The notes under the pieces are model-generated. The model was not told the origin of the DNA, did no database searches, and worked only from the letters and a program-made list of their open reading frames with translations. Below, in pieces: positions 42,443 to 50,512 of a stretch of 64,000 nt of DNA. The position numbers and the translations under genes were made by a program. The DNA lies in NCBI RefSeq assembly GCF_047228935.1, contig NZ_JBFEGG010000002.1, positions 124,001-188,000 on the forward strand. Reading direction: 5' to 3'. Source of the DNA: Ornithinibacillus sp047228935 (GTDB taxonomy: Bacteria > Bacillota > Bacilli > Bacillales > Amphibacillaceae). Each line of letters opens with the position of its first letter. Position 1 is the stretch's first letter.

Positions 42443-43219
42443 TCAACCTAAATGTGACATATATTCATATGCTGTAATTCCATATACTCGCTTAAAATGC
42501 TTATTTAAATGAGTTAAATCAACAAAATCACATTCAGCTACTGTTTGATATATATCTTTATGTTTATCTATTAATTGCTTGGCACGTTGAATCTTACAGT
42601 TAAGAAAGTATTGATATGGCGTTATACCAGTATGAGACTTGAACAAACGAATAAACTGAAATTTTGATAGATAAAGTTCCCTGCTTATCTCATCAAGTTT
42701 GAGAACATTCCCTAAATCAGAACGAAGCATATCTTTCGCTTTATTAATTAGCACATTATCTTTCGTAAAAGTAGTTGAGAGATTTGTTTGAATAAGCGTA
42801 TCTGTGAGGGATATGAATAGTTCACTACATAATGCCTCATCTTGTTCTTTTAGTATGGCATTAGCTAGACTTAATACGCGTTGCTCAAGTGTATAATCAT
42901 ACACTACCGGGGTCTCGAAACTTACCATGTCTTTGTTTCCCGATACCTCTAAAAGCAACTGTGGATCAATATAAAGTATAACATAATCAAGACCCGTCTC
43001 ATCGTGTGCCATTCCGTCATGTGTCTGTTCTGGATTAAAAAGCATTACTCCATTAGGATAGGATAATTGTAAACTGCCATCCAGGTTATAATGTTGAATA
43101 CCACGCAAGGTTACACCAATTGCATACTCCATATGACAATGCTTTTTATACTTAAAATCAGTGATACTAGCAGACAGCGCTGTAATATTAGCAGCCTTTT
43201 TATAGAGAAATTTATCCAC
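42443..43219 (-). CDS. AraC-family transcriptional regulator
   Basis: A 258-residue regulator. GTG at 43219 lies eight bases after AGAGG; a GTG at 43228 falls within the ribosome site. The N-terminal cupin-like AraC_binding domain shows HCHMEYAIGVTLRGIQHY, and the C-terminal 100 residues carry two helix-turn-helix motifs (LDEISRELYLSKFQFIRLFK and VAECDFVDLTHLNKHFKRVY). It follows the LysE-type exporter gene by 24 bases on the same strand, so the two probably form an operon and the regulator may respond to the exported compound, which is inference. Confidence 0.87.
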   Translation of the reverse strand: MDKFLYKKAANITALSASITDFKYKKHCHMEYAIGVTLRGIQHYNLDGSLQLSYPNGVMLFNPEQTHDGMAHDETGLDYVILYIDPQLLLEVSGNKDMVSFETPVVYDYTLEQRVLSLANAILKEQDEALCSELFISLTDTLIQTNLSTTFTKDNVLINKAKDMLRSDLGNVLKLDEISRELYLSKFQFIRLFKSHTGITPYQYFLNCKIQRAKQLIDKHKDIYQTVAECDFVDLTHLNKHFKRVYGITAYEYMSHLG

Positions 43220-43243
43220 ATTATTCACCTCTTTAAAATCTAT

Positions 43244-43819
43244 CTATACCCATATCATGATGGTAGCATAGACTAATCCTAATGCCATGATTACATTAAC
43301 AATCCTTGTATGCTTTTGTAAAAACTTTTTGAGAATTGTACCGAAAAGAAGCCATGAAAATAATGCTATAAATCCAATAATAGTTATCACGATAACACTT
43401 AACGTAACAGTAAGTGTATCGGTATGGTAGGTTAAAACAAAGCTAGGAATAACCGTCATAGTAAATACGATTACTTTCGGATTTAAAAACTGCATAAAGA
43501 ACCCTGTAGAAAAAGTACCGGTTTTGTTGTCTGTTGATTCTGATGTATCCATTTTATAGATTTGATAAGAGAGGTATAGCATATAAACTGTACCGATAAT
43601 CTGCATACCTATTATAATTTTTGGAATAACGGTTATCATCACTGTATTCAACATTGCAGATATCGCAAGTAATAAGCCAAAAGCGATTATTGCTCCACAT
43701 GTATAATTCATTGCTTTTCTGGGCCCATAATTATGTACAGTAGATAAAATAACTATATTAGTCGGTCCTGGAGTGAAAGTTACAATAAAGCAGTATATTA
43801 TAAATGATGTCATATCCAT
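43244..43819 (-). CDS. LysE/RhtB family exporter
   Basis: A 191-residue membrane protein with six expected helices. ATG at 43819 follows AAAGGAG; upstream in-frame codons lack a ribosome site. The family signature TFTPGPTNIVILS lies near residues 10-25, and a later FFMQFLNPKVIVFTMTVIP segment is also diagnostic. LysE proteins export amino acids or related small molecules. The paired AraC gene suggests substrate-induced expression. Confidence 0.88.
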   Translation of the reverse strand: MDMTSFIIYCFIVTFTPGPTNIVILSTVHNYGPRKAMNYTCGAIIAFGLLLAISAMLNTVMITVIPKIIIGMQIIGTVYMLYLSYQIYKMDTSESTDNKTGTFSTGFFMQFLNPKVIVFTMTVIPSFVLTYHTDTLTVTLSVIVITIIGFIALFSWLLFGTILKKFLQKHTRIVNVIMALGLVYATIMIWV

Positions 43820-44203
43820 GGTGAAAACTCCTTTCAGTGTTTTCACATAAATATACTTCAAAAAATAAAATTGGATATAGTATATTATTGCAGAATTTAA
43901 GAAAAATCAATTAGATTACTACCTATTAATCCATTCTATTTCATTTGGTAAATATCTCTCGCCCATGATACCCCTCCCTTAAATATAAGATTTATATATA
44001 ACGTATCCTCACCAATTGACAACTAGTAAAAAAAGGCTCCGTCATATTCTATGACGAAACCAAAGTTAAATGATTGTAGTACTTATTTCCCCTTCACAAA
44101 AAACTTAATTTCAGATTGTATGTTGCAATTTCAAATTTTTATTCTAACGGGGCTGTTCACTTTTTAATAATACGAAATACGAAGTTATTTTTTTAAAACC
44201 TTA
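43820..44203. other. Intergenic region, mostly AT-rich
   Basis: It contains the promoter side of the LysE gene (weak -35/-10 candidates around 43870-43915 on the minus strand) and the helicase terminator at 44028-44061. I see no gene or RNA in the rest. Confidence 0.5.
44028..44061 (-). terminator. Terminator downstream of the SNF2 helicase gene
   Basis: GGCTCCGTCAT at 44035-44045 pairs with ATGACGAAACC at 44051-44061 with a G-T/C-A interruption, and the minus-strand transcript runs into seven T residues. It is 140 bases beyond the helicase stop. Confidence 0.7.
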
Positions 44204-47200
44204 TTATATACTCAACAACTCTCTCACATCATCTTCACTTAAAGAGGATAACATCGTTTCTCCTGGTTGAATTACTTTGTCGATGAGTTCTCTTTTCTTT
44301 TGTTGTAATTCATATATTTTTTCTTCAATCGTTCCTTCGGTAATAAGGCGGATGACTTGGACGACATTCTTTTGGCCAAATCGGTGTGCCCTTCCTGTTG
44401 CTTGGTCCTCAACTGCTGGGTTCCACCATAGATCATACAAGATAACTGTATCTGCCCCAGTTAGGTTCAGACCGGTACCACCAGCCTTTAAGGAGATTAG
44501 GAATACGTTTCTTTCCCCATTATTAAAGCGTTCACTCATCTCGACTCGTTCACTAGAAGGGGTTTGACCACTTAAATAAAAATAATCAATTCCCGCTTCC
44601 GCTAACTTTCCGATAATAATTTCGTGCATGCTAGTAAACTGAGAGAAGACTAACATCCGCTTTCCATTTGCAATCGCATTGTGAATCGTTTCCATTAATA
44701 ACTCAAGTTTCCCAGACTGCCCCTCATAATTCTCAATAAATAAAGCAGGGTGGCAGCAAATTTGTCTTAACCGAGTTAATCCAGCTAATATTTTCATTCG
44801 GTTTTGCTGGAAGCCACTTTCTTTGATTGACTGAGCCGTTTCCTGTTGTAGTTGTCTCAAATACCCAACATATAGCTCTTTTTGCTGGTTTGTAAGCTCT
44901 GACACACTAACCGTTTCAATTTTATCTGGTAGCTCTTTTAAAACATCCTTCTTTAATCGGCGTAAAATAAATGGCTTCGTGATAGCAGCAATTTTTTCAT
45001 GTGGAAGCTGTTTGAACGTCTTTTGATTTGGCATTAGTCCTGGTAAAACAACTTGGAATATCGCCCATAGTTCATCAATCGAATTTTCAATTGGTGTCCC
45101 ACTTAACGCGAATCTCCTACTTGCTTTTATTTCTCGGATCGCTTTTGATGTTTTCGTTGCATAGTTTTTTATAAATTGTGCCTCATCAAGTATTAACGCT
45201 TGGAAATCGAGTTCACGATAATGCTCAATATCCTGTCTCAATGTTGCATAGGAGGTAATCCACACATCTGAATCTTGATATTGATTGATTCGTTCATGAC
45301 GTTCCTGTGGAATTCCCGTCATAATTGTCACTTTCAAACTAGGTGCAAACTTTTCAAATTCATTTTTCCAATTGTACACAACAGATGAAGGTACAACAAT
45401 TAAATGTGGGTTTTCCCCAAGTTCTGATGCAAGATAGGCTATACTTTGCAAGGTTTTTCCTAATCCCATATCATCAGCCAGTATTCCGCCTAGACGGTAA
45501 TGGCTTAATGATTTAAACCATTGATAACCGGTATTTTGATAGGTTCTTAATGATGCATTCAAATTACTAGGAAGCTCGTAATGCTGTTCTTCAGGTTCCT
45601 TTAATTGATGAAGTAATTGTCTAAAGGCAGGGTCGTAGCTTTTCTTCGTATCAATTAAATCGTCGATCTGTGTTCCTCTATAGACTGGCATATGAATTTT
45701 TCCGTCTTGCACATCACTTTTCTTAATGTCCATATCTCGGAAAAAGTTTTGAATGGATATGAATTCTTCCCCTTCAAGTGACAGCATTTCTCCACTTTGC
45801 AGGCGATAGTAACGTTTCTTCTCGATAACAGCATCTAGAATTTTGTTAATCTCCTCATCATTTAACCCTTCCATATCAAAGCCAATCTCTAACAGATTGC
45901 TAGACCCTTCCATTCGGACACTAGTTCTTGGAACAGGCTCATTTTCGATAATAAAGCTTCGGACCTCTGAAGTTAAGAATAGCTCAACATACTCATCTAA
46001 CACAGGTAGAACTTTATAAAGGAAATCATATAGCTCCTCTTCATCTGCATCGATAAATAATTCCCTACCATTATAATGAAAGTTCGCATACTCAATGAGC
46101 TGCATAATTTGTTTTTCTTTATCCACATCTCGTATAATGATGACTTCATGATCATCGCGACCACTAAATGGATCAATGATATGATCTCCGTAGTGATATT
46201 CCAATCTTCCCGTAATCCATTCATCCTTCGCTTCCAAATACAATTTCGCTCGTAATGGGAGCTGGATAATCTCTGAAGATACTTGATCCGAAATTTCTAC
46301 CTCCCCAACTTTTTTCAATGATGGGAGTACTTCAGATAGAAACGTATCAGCTTGTTTTTTTGAAATCGGTAATTTTTGATCAATCTTACCAAAGGAACTA
46401 ACGAGCTCTAATATTGGGATTTGTTCTTTTAATGGGAAATAAAAAGTACCTTTATAGAACAATATCTCATAATTTTTTAAATATACACCGTCTTCAACCT
46501 CGTGCATTGTTAATAGCAAGTCATTCCGTTCATTTTTATTTAAGGCAAAGTGATATGGTAATTTCCCCTTCTCTATCGTTATATTAGAAAAGGTCTGGTT
46601 ATTCCCTTCAACAGTAAAGTCACGGCTAATTAATTTTTCTATTAAGTTTTCAGCGACTAACGGGGGGACAATTAGTGACCGCTTATCGTTCACATTTCCT
46701 CTATAATGATAAACATGATAGCCATCGTATATCTTTTCATTCTTTTGAATCGATCCAAGGATTTCAAAAATCTCCCTATCTTGAGGAAGTAAATCGTGTT
46801 GACCAGGGGAATAACTAAACATTTTCGTAAAGAAGTGTTCATTCCCTTCTAGCACATCACGTAAAAATTCATGAATATCTTTTACTACGTAATCCCTATT
46901 CGTTCCAGCCTTTAATTCTATTAATAGATTTTTATCATAGGACCATTTCATAATGTATTCTACATGTAGTTGTTCTTTTTCTGGAAGAATGTCGGTCACA
47001 TCTGAGGGATCCCCAATATTACTAAGCGCACGAATAAAACGATTCGTTAAGTCATAATCGTAGTTCGATAATGCTTTCATTTCGGGTACTTCCTTATTTA
47101 CAATACCAATCAAGGTCGCGACAATATGCTTACAAGATCCGAATGATTCAAATGCTGGACAATCACAATAAGTATCCACAGAACCTCTCTCTAAATCTTT

Positions 47201-47374
47201 CATATTAATCTCAACAAAATAATCTTCCGTTCCACGAACCGTCGCCGTCCAGACATTATAATTCATGTCATATGCTAAGTCGGTCACATTACCACGATTA
47301 TAATATTCTAATCCACGTTTATAGATTAAAGATGGGAACAGTCTTTGGATATTTATATCACTAAGTTTTTTCAA
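44204..47374 (-). CDS. SWIM zinc-finger SNF2 family helicase
   Basis: A 1056-residue protein. A SWIM finger near residues 67-82 has the CDC...CKH ligand pattern. The middle part (about 230-570) fits the bacterial SNF2-associated domain. The ATPase follows: Walker A LADDMGLGKTLQSIAYL (about 631-647), DEAQ box LILDEAQFIKN (about 723-733), LSGTPIENS, then the second RecA fold with FSQFTSMHEII and motif VI QATGRAHRFGQ (about 987-997). Such proteins are double-stranded DNA translocases; their bacterial role is thought to be in transcription recycling or repair. It appears to be a single-gene unit. Confidence 0.92.
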   Translation of the reverse strand: MKKLSDINIQRLFPSLIYKRGLEYYNRGNVTDLAYDMNYNVWTATVRGTEDYFVEINMKDLERGSVDTYCDCPAFESFGSCKHIVATLIGIVNKEVPEMKALSNYDYDLTNRFIRALSNIGDPSDVTDILPEKEQLHVEYIMKWSYDKNLLIELKAGTNRDYVVKDIHEFLRDVLEGNEHFFTKMFSYSPGQHDLLPQDREIFEILGSIQKNEKIYDGYHVYHYRGNVNDKRSLIVPPLVAENLIEKLISRDFTVEGNNQTFSNITIEKGKLPYHFALNKNERNDLLLTMHEVEDGVYLKNYEILFYKGTFYFPLKEQIPILELVSSFGKIDQKLPISKKQADTFLSEVLPSLKKVGEVEISDQVSSEIIQLPLRAKLYLEAKDEWITGRLEYHYGDHIIDPFSGRDDHEVIIIRDVDKEKQIMQLIEYANFHYNGRELFIDADEEELYDFLYKVLPVLDEYVELFLTSEVRSFIIENEPVPRTSVRMEGSSNLLEIGFDMEGLNDEEINKILDAVIEKKRYYRLQSGEMLSLEGEEFISIQNFFRDMDIKKSDVQDGKIHMPVYRGTQIDDLIDTKKSYDPAFRQLLHQLKEPEEQHYELPSNLNASLRTYQNTGYQWFKSLSHYRLGGILADDMGLGKTLQSIAYLASELGENPHLIVVPSSVVYNWKNEFEKFAPSLKVTIMTGIPQERHERINQYQDSDVWITSYATLRQDIEHYRELDFQALILDEAQFIKNYATKTSKAIREIKASRRFALSGTPIENSIDELWAIFQVVLPGLMPNQKTFKQLPHEKIAAITKPFILRRLKKDVLKELPDKIETVSVSELTNQQKELYVGYLRQLQQETAQSIKESGFQQNRMKILAGLTRLRQICCHPALFIENYEGQSGKLELLMETIHNAIANGKRMLVFSQFTSMHEIIIGKLAEAGIDYFYLSGQTPSSERVEMSERFNNGERNVFLISLKAGGTGLNLTGADTVILYDLWWNPAVEDQATGRAHRFGQKNVVQVIRLITEGTIEEKIYELQQKKRELIDKVIQPGETMLSSLSEDDVRELLSI

Positions 47375-47550
47375 AATCTATTAACCTGCCTTTTAGAAAA
47401 GCTCCGAGTACCCGAAGCTAGACACCTCTGAATTTTACTTCTTGCTAATATGAATACAATGCTTTTCCCTATATTGTATAGGAGATTTCTATATTTTTAA
47501 ACTATCTTATTCTATTAATTAGAATGGCGAAAAACGGGCTAGATTATACT

Positions 47551-47586
47551 AAAAAACGAAGCAAATAATTAAATTTGCTCCGTTTT
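47551..47586 (-). terminator. Terminator of the MFS gene
   Basis: AAAACG plus GCAAAT (47553-47566) pairs with ATTTGC plus CGTTTT (47573-47586) around a small internal mismatch. It overlaps the last codons of the MFS gene. Confidence 0.7.
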
Positions 47587-48783
47587 CATTTTGTTTTGTT
47601 CATTTCTCGCTTTAAATACTAAAGCTAGGTAGACAATCATCGAAATGAAAATCGAACCAGCTCCAGTAATATAAATCGTACCGTAATTGAAAAGGTAGGC
47701 AATTTGCCCGAATGTTAACGCTCCAAATCCAATACCTAAATCGAAGAAAGAGAAAAAGGTCGCATTGGCCATTCCTTTTCGATTACCTGGCGCCTTTTCA
47801 ACCGACCAAGCTTGTAATGCAGGTTGTACAGATCCAAATCCTAAACCATATAATCCCCCAGCAAATAGGAGTACAAAAGTGCTAGGTAACCAGGCTAATA
47901 GAATCATAGCTACTAGAATCATAAACGTTCCTGGTAAATATACATATAAATGCCCTTTTTTATCATAGATTTTCCCAGCAAAGGTGCGGGAAATAAATAG
48001 AAATGCAGCGTAAATAAAGAAGTATAGTTCAATACCATCAACTTTATGCTCGATAGCATGTAATGGTAAGAAGGTTGCTATTCCACCAAATGTAAAGGTA
48101 ATAAAGAATACTAAAATAGATGGCTGTATTGCTGATTTTTCAAATATATCAAATCTAGGAGTAACTACTTTATCAGTTCTTTCTTCTACTTTTTTATACC
48201 GAACCTTTGAGGAAAGAAGAAGAGCAACTAACCCTAAGCCAGCACATATTAAAAATAATGTTGTAAAGGAAATTTTCCCTACTAATGCAAGTCCTAATCC
48301 TGGTCCGAACGCTAATGCGATATTTCCCGAAAGGCCAAAATAACCTAAACCTTCTCCACGTCTACTCGCAGGGACGATATCAGTTGCTATCGTTCCTGTC
48401 GCTGTGGTTGATAATCCCCAGCCAACTCCTTGGACCACTCGTACAACAAATAGTAATGCAATACTTGCAATAAATGCTAAAGAACCAACGGAGATAACAA
48501 ATATCCCCAATCCAATCATATAGATAAATTGGCGACCTTTCGTCTCCAGTGCGTGACCTGCATATGGTCTTAATAATAATGCAGAAAAAGTAAAAATACC
48601 GACAATAATACCGACTAATTGATCACTTCCACCTAATTCTTTTACAAATAAAGGTAGTGTCGGCAATGTCATCTGAAATCCAAAAAAGATAAAAAAATTA
48701 GCCAGACATATTAGAATAAAGTCTCGCGTCCAAATCTTCTCTTTTATCACTTCATCTTGTTGTACTTCCAGTTGTGCACCCAT
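47569..48783 (-). CDS. MFS transporter
   Basis: A 404-residue, 12-helix major facilitator. ATG at 48783 follows AAAGGAG. The loop after helix 2 reads AGHALETKGRQFIYMIGLG and the second-half loop AGKIYDKKGHLYVYLPG, both typical of drug-export-like MFS proteins (YfkF/YttB type by impression). The segment VQGVGWGLSTTATGTIATDIVP marks helices 4-5. The substrate is unknown. No partner gene is evident; upstream lies the toxin-antitoxin locus. Confidence 0.88.
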   Translation of the reverse strand: MGAQLEVQQDEVIKEKIWTRDFILICLANFFIFFGFQMTLPTLPLFVKELGGSDQLVGIIVGIFTFSALLLRPYAGHALETKGRQFIYMIGLGIFVISVGSLAFIASIALLFVVRVVQGVGWGLSTTATGTIATDIVPASRRGEGLGYFGLSGNIALAFGPGLGLALVGKISFTTLFLICAGLGLVALLLSSKVRYKKVEERTDKVVTPRFDIFEKSAIQPSILVFFITFTFGGIATFLPLHAIEHKVDGIELYFFIYAAFLFISRTFAGKIYDKKGHLYVYLPGTFMILVAMILLAWLPSTFVLLFAGGLYGLGFGSVQPALQAWSVEKAPGNRKGMANATFFSFFDLGIGFGALTFGQIAYLFNYGTIYITGAGSIFISMIVYLALVFKARNEQNKMKTEQI

Positions 48784-48876
48784 CGTTATCTCCTTTCTTT
48801 CGATACTCGAAATATATTATACATGAGTAAGATTAGAATGAAAATGGGTAGGAAAAATAAATTTGGTTTACGTTCG

Positions 48877-48905
48877 TTATAATATATGTAAATTTATGGT
48901 ATAAT
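48877..48905 (+). promoter_or_regulatory. Promoter of the putative antitoxin RNA
   Basis: A perfect TATAAT at 48900-48905 is preceded by TTATAA at 48877-48882 with a 17-base spacer. Transcription would start near 48912, at the edge of the toxin mRNA 3' end. Confidence 0.65.
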
Positions 48906-48911
48906 TAACTG

Positions 48912-49020
48912 TAAATTAAGAGCCCAGCGGCCACTGGACTCTTCGATAAGCGGTTCCCATTTGGGCTTAAGCTATTTAGACTGGAATAGACCCTCCTATA
49001 AGGTTGGGTCTATTTTAATT
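48912..49020 (+). ncRNA. Putative antisense antitoxin RNA of a type I toxin-antitoxin system
   Basis: From about 48912 a non-coding transcript would run convergently into the toxin gene and end at the hairpin ATAGACCC (48986-48993) / GGGTCTAT (49006-49013) followed by TTTAATTT. It opens with a hairpin formed by AGAGCCCAG (48919-48927) and CTGGACTCTT (48934-48943), which on the other strand would serve as the 3' hairpin of the toxin mRNA. The 3'-to-3' overlap of toxin mRNA and antisense RNA is the arrangement known for bsrG/SR4, bsrE/SR5 and txpA/RatA of B. subtilis. Confidence 0.65.
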
Positions 49021-49110
49021 TCTGTTTATCATACTGAGAACTAACGCTATTAGCGTTAGCAGTAGTGTACCAAAGTTGCCAAGTACAATCATTACTTCAT
49101 AAATCCTCAG
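49015..49110 (-). CDS. BsrG/TxpA-like type I toxin (holin-like toxin)
   Basis: A 31-codon frame, M/LRIYEVMIVLGNFGTLLLT then LIALVLSMINRN. It shows the pattern of the putative holin-like toxin family (PF16935), in which a YExLM-I segment leads into one membrane helix and a short polar end. CTG at 49110 is chosen because GGAGGTGA (GGAGG at 49119-49123) lies exactly eight bases upstream; an in-frame ATG at 49116 is only two bases from that site. The extremely strong ribosome site is typical of these toxins. A promoter with TGCTATAAT lies upstream. An antisense RNA overlaps its 3' end. The product should insert in and damage the membrane unless repressed. Confidence 0.75.
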   Translation of the reverse strand: MRIYEVMIVLGNFGTLLLTLIALVLSMINRN

Positions 49111-49172
49111 TGGCATCACCTCCACTTAGTAAAGATGAGCTAAACCCACTATGGAACATTATCTTGTCCTTG

Positions 49173-49226
49173 ATTATAGCACATCGAGAACAAAAACTCG
49201 AACATATATTCGTATTTTTGTTCTCG
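49173..49226 (-). promoter_or_regulatory. Toxin promoter with 42-base palindrome and LexA-like core
   Basis: On the minus strand an extended -10 TGCTATAAT lies at 49173-49181. The region where the -35 would lie (about 49196-49201) is covered by a 42-base palindrome, 49185-49226, with outer arms CGAGAACAAAAA and TTTTTGTTCTCG. At its exact centre is CGAACATATATTCG (49199-49212), which matches the Gram-positive LexA box CGAAC-N4-GTTCG at all but one of the ten defined bases. Read on the plus strand, the same palindrome followed by six T residues could be an intrinsic terminator. Confidence 0.55.
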
Positions 49227-49245
49227 TTTTTTGTTTGTGTATGTT

Positions 49246-49343
49246 ATCATCGGGTAAATTTATTACAACTTCGGGTAAACCTGGACAGTCTTCTGGTCTT
49301 TTATATTAAAATTCGGGTCATTTTCGAAAATCTTCGGGTTTTT
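49246..49343. repeat. Five direct repeats with an exact 21-base period, core TTCGGGT
   Basis: The core CGGGT begins at 49251, 49272, 49314 and 49335, and the degenerate CTGGT at 49293, so five units occur at exactly 21-base steps. An approximate unit is AWCTTCGGGT followed by an AT-rich half. The array lies between the toxin promoter and the sodC terminator. The period equals two DNA helical turns, so all cores face the same side of the helix. Confidence 0.75.
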
Positions 49344-49360
49344 TCATATCCAACCAGAAT

Positions 49361-49389
49361 AAAAAAAGCCCCGAGCCAGATACTCGGGG
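49361..49389 (-). terminator. Terminator of sodC
   Basis: CCCCGAG at 49369-49375 pairs with CTCGGGG at 49383-49389; the minus-strand transcript continues into seven T residues. It lies ten bases past the sodC stop. Confidence 0.92.
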
Positions 49390-49398
49390 ACCTTACCT

Positions 49399-49983
49399 TT
49401 ATTCCGCAATCACGCCACAAGCTATCCGGTCACCAGCATTACCGGAAGGCTGTGATTTATAATCGTCTGGGTTAGAATGAATCATAAGGGACGTACCACC
49501 TTCACGTAATAATGAATTATCTTTGCCCTTTTGTAATGTCACCATATCCGCTACCACTGTGGTTGTGACTGTACCATATGCCTTTACTTGAATATTAGGT
49601 AAATCTCCAGCATGTGGCCCTTCTGGATGGTCGAAACCATGCTTTGCTTTTGTTGGATTAAAATGGGCTCCAGCTGATTCAAATGTGGGTGTTTCACAGG
49701 ATCCTTTCTCATGTATATGAAATCCATGTGTTCCTGGTGGTAAATTGGAAGCGTCTAAACTAATGCTTACGCCATCTTTTGTTTCTTCCAATTTTGCTTC
49801 ACCAACTTTTTCACCATCGTTATTGATCAAGGTCACTAATAGGGGGCCCATTGTTTCCTTTAACATTCCAGTCGTTTCAATACTCGGATTCTCTTCTTGG
49901 CTAGGTTTATTGTTAGTCAAAATAAAAGCCAGAAATAATACAACTACTATTGAAAATAATACAACTATATTTTTTCCATTCAT
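49399..49983 (-). CDS. sodC: Cu/Zn superoxide dismutase (SodC/YojM family)
   Basis: A 194-residue exported protein starting at ATG 49983, seven bases after GGAGG; longer in-frame extensions upstream are unsupported. A hydrophobic segment at about 6-23 is a signal peptide or membrane anchor without lipobox. The copper ligands appear complete: His89 and His91 in GFHIHEKG, His107 in AGAHFNP and His169 in LMIHSNPDDY. The zinc region HGFDHPEGPHAGD (115-127) supplies His and Asp, the disulfide pair is Cys96/Cys189, and the electrostatic Arg186 is present. B. subtilis YojM lacks two copper ligands, so this relative looks better fitted for activity. It acts outside the membrane against superoxide. 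Confidence 0.9.
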   Translation of the reverse strand: MNGKNIVVLFSIVVVLFLAFILTNNKPSQEENPSIETTGMLKETMGPLLVTLINNDGEKVGEAKLEETKDGVSISLDASNLPPGTHGFHIHEKGSCETPTFESAGAHFNPTKAKHGFDHPEGPHAGDLPNIQVKAYGTVTTTVVADMVTLQKGKDNSLLREGGTSLMIHSNPDDYKSQPSGNAGDRIACGVIAE

Positions 49984-50084
49984 TTTTTTCCCTCCGGTTG
50001 TATGTAATCTTTTATATTGTTTACATGAATCAAATGTGCTAAACATATAATAAGAACGATTTTTTAAAATGGGGAGGGGATAAT

Positions 50085-50459
50085 ATGGGAATTTTTGATG
50101 GCTTGATGGGAAATGCATCGGAAATTGATAATAAAACCATAGAAAAAGAATTAGGAGAATTATTATCATCATCGGAACAGGTGGAGCATGCTTATAAACT
50201 GATTCGAGACCTTTTCGTGTTTACAAACAAACGTCTTATATTAGTTGATAAACAAGGGGTAACAGGGAAGAAAGTGGAATACCATTCCATTCCTTATAAA
50301 AGCATTACACATTTTTCCGTAGAAACTGCTGGTACGTTTGATTTAGAGGCGGAATTAAAGATTTGGGTCTCTAGTACCTCGACACCTATTGAAAAAACAT
50401 TCAATAAGCAATTAAATATTTATAAAGTACAAAGTGTACTTGCAGAATATGTATGTTAA
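50085..50459 (+). CDS. Bacterial PH-domain protein
   Basis: A 124-residue cytosolic protein consisting of one bacterial pleckstrin-homology-like domain (PF08000 type): an N-terminal helix segment GIFDGLMGNASEID, then RDLFVFTNKRLILVDKQG and KKVEYHSIPYKSITHFSVET, the strand pattern of the family. ATG at 50085 follows GGGAGGGG. The function of these domains in Bacillus is not known to me. It is a single-gene unit, divergent from sodC, with a bidirectional terminator. Confidence 0.87.
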   Translation: MGIFDGLMGNASEIDNKTIEKELGELLSSSEQVEHAYKLIRDLFVFTNKRLILVDKQGVTGKKVEYHSIPYKSITHFSVETAGTFDLEAELKIWVSSTSTPIEKTFNKQLNIYKVQSVLAEYVC

Positions 50460-50460
50460 A

Positions 50461-50505
50461 AGGAAAGCTGGCCATCTAATTTGAAGATGACCAGCTTTCC
50501 TTCTT
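50461..50505. terminator. Bidirectional terminator
   Basis: AGGAAAGCTGG at 50461-50471 pairs with CCAGCTTTCCT at 50491-50501, with an additional CATCT/AGATG stem inside. It separates the PH-domain gene from the convergent DoxX gene. Confidence 0.92.
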
Positions 50506-50512
50506 TAATTAT

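Noticed and set aside
49246..49343. CRISPR-like array
   Set aside because: The conserved core is only about seven bases, units are 21 bases with no unique spacers of CRISPR length, and no cas gene is present.
48784..49400. Prophage fragment around the toxin locus
   Set aside because: No integrase, capsid, holin-endolysin or attachment-site pair is visible; neighbouring genes are ordinary chromosomal ones.
49065..49475. A 136-codon plus-strand frame with heptad-like RVxxxxL repeats
   Set aside because: The heptads are a by-product of the 21-base DNA repeats. The frame crosses the toxin gene, the toxin promoter and the sodC terminator, and has no ribosome site.
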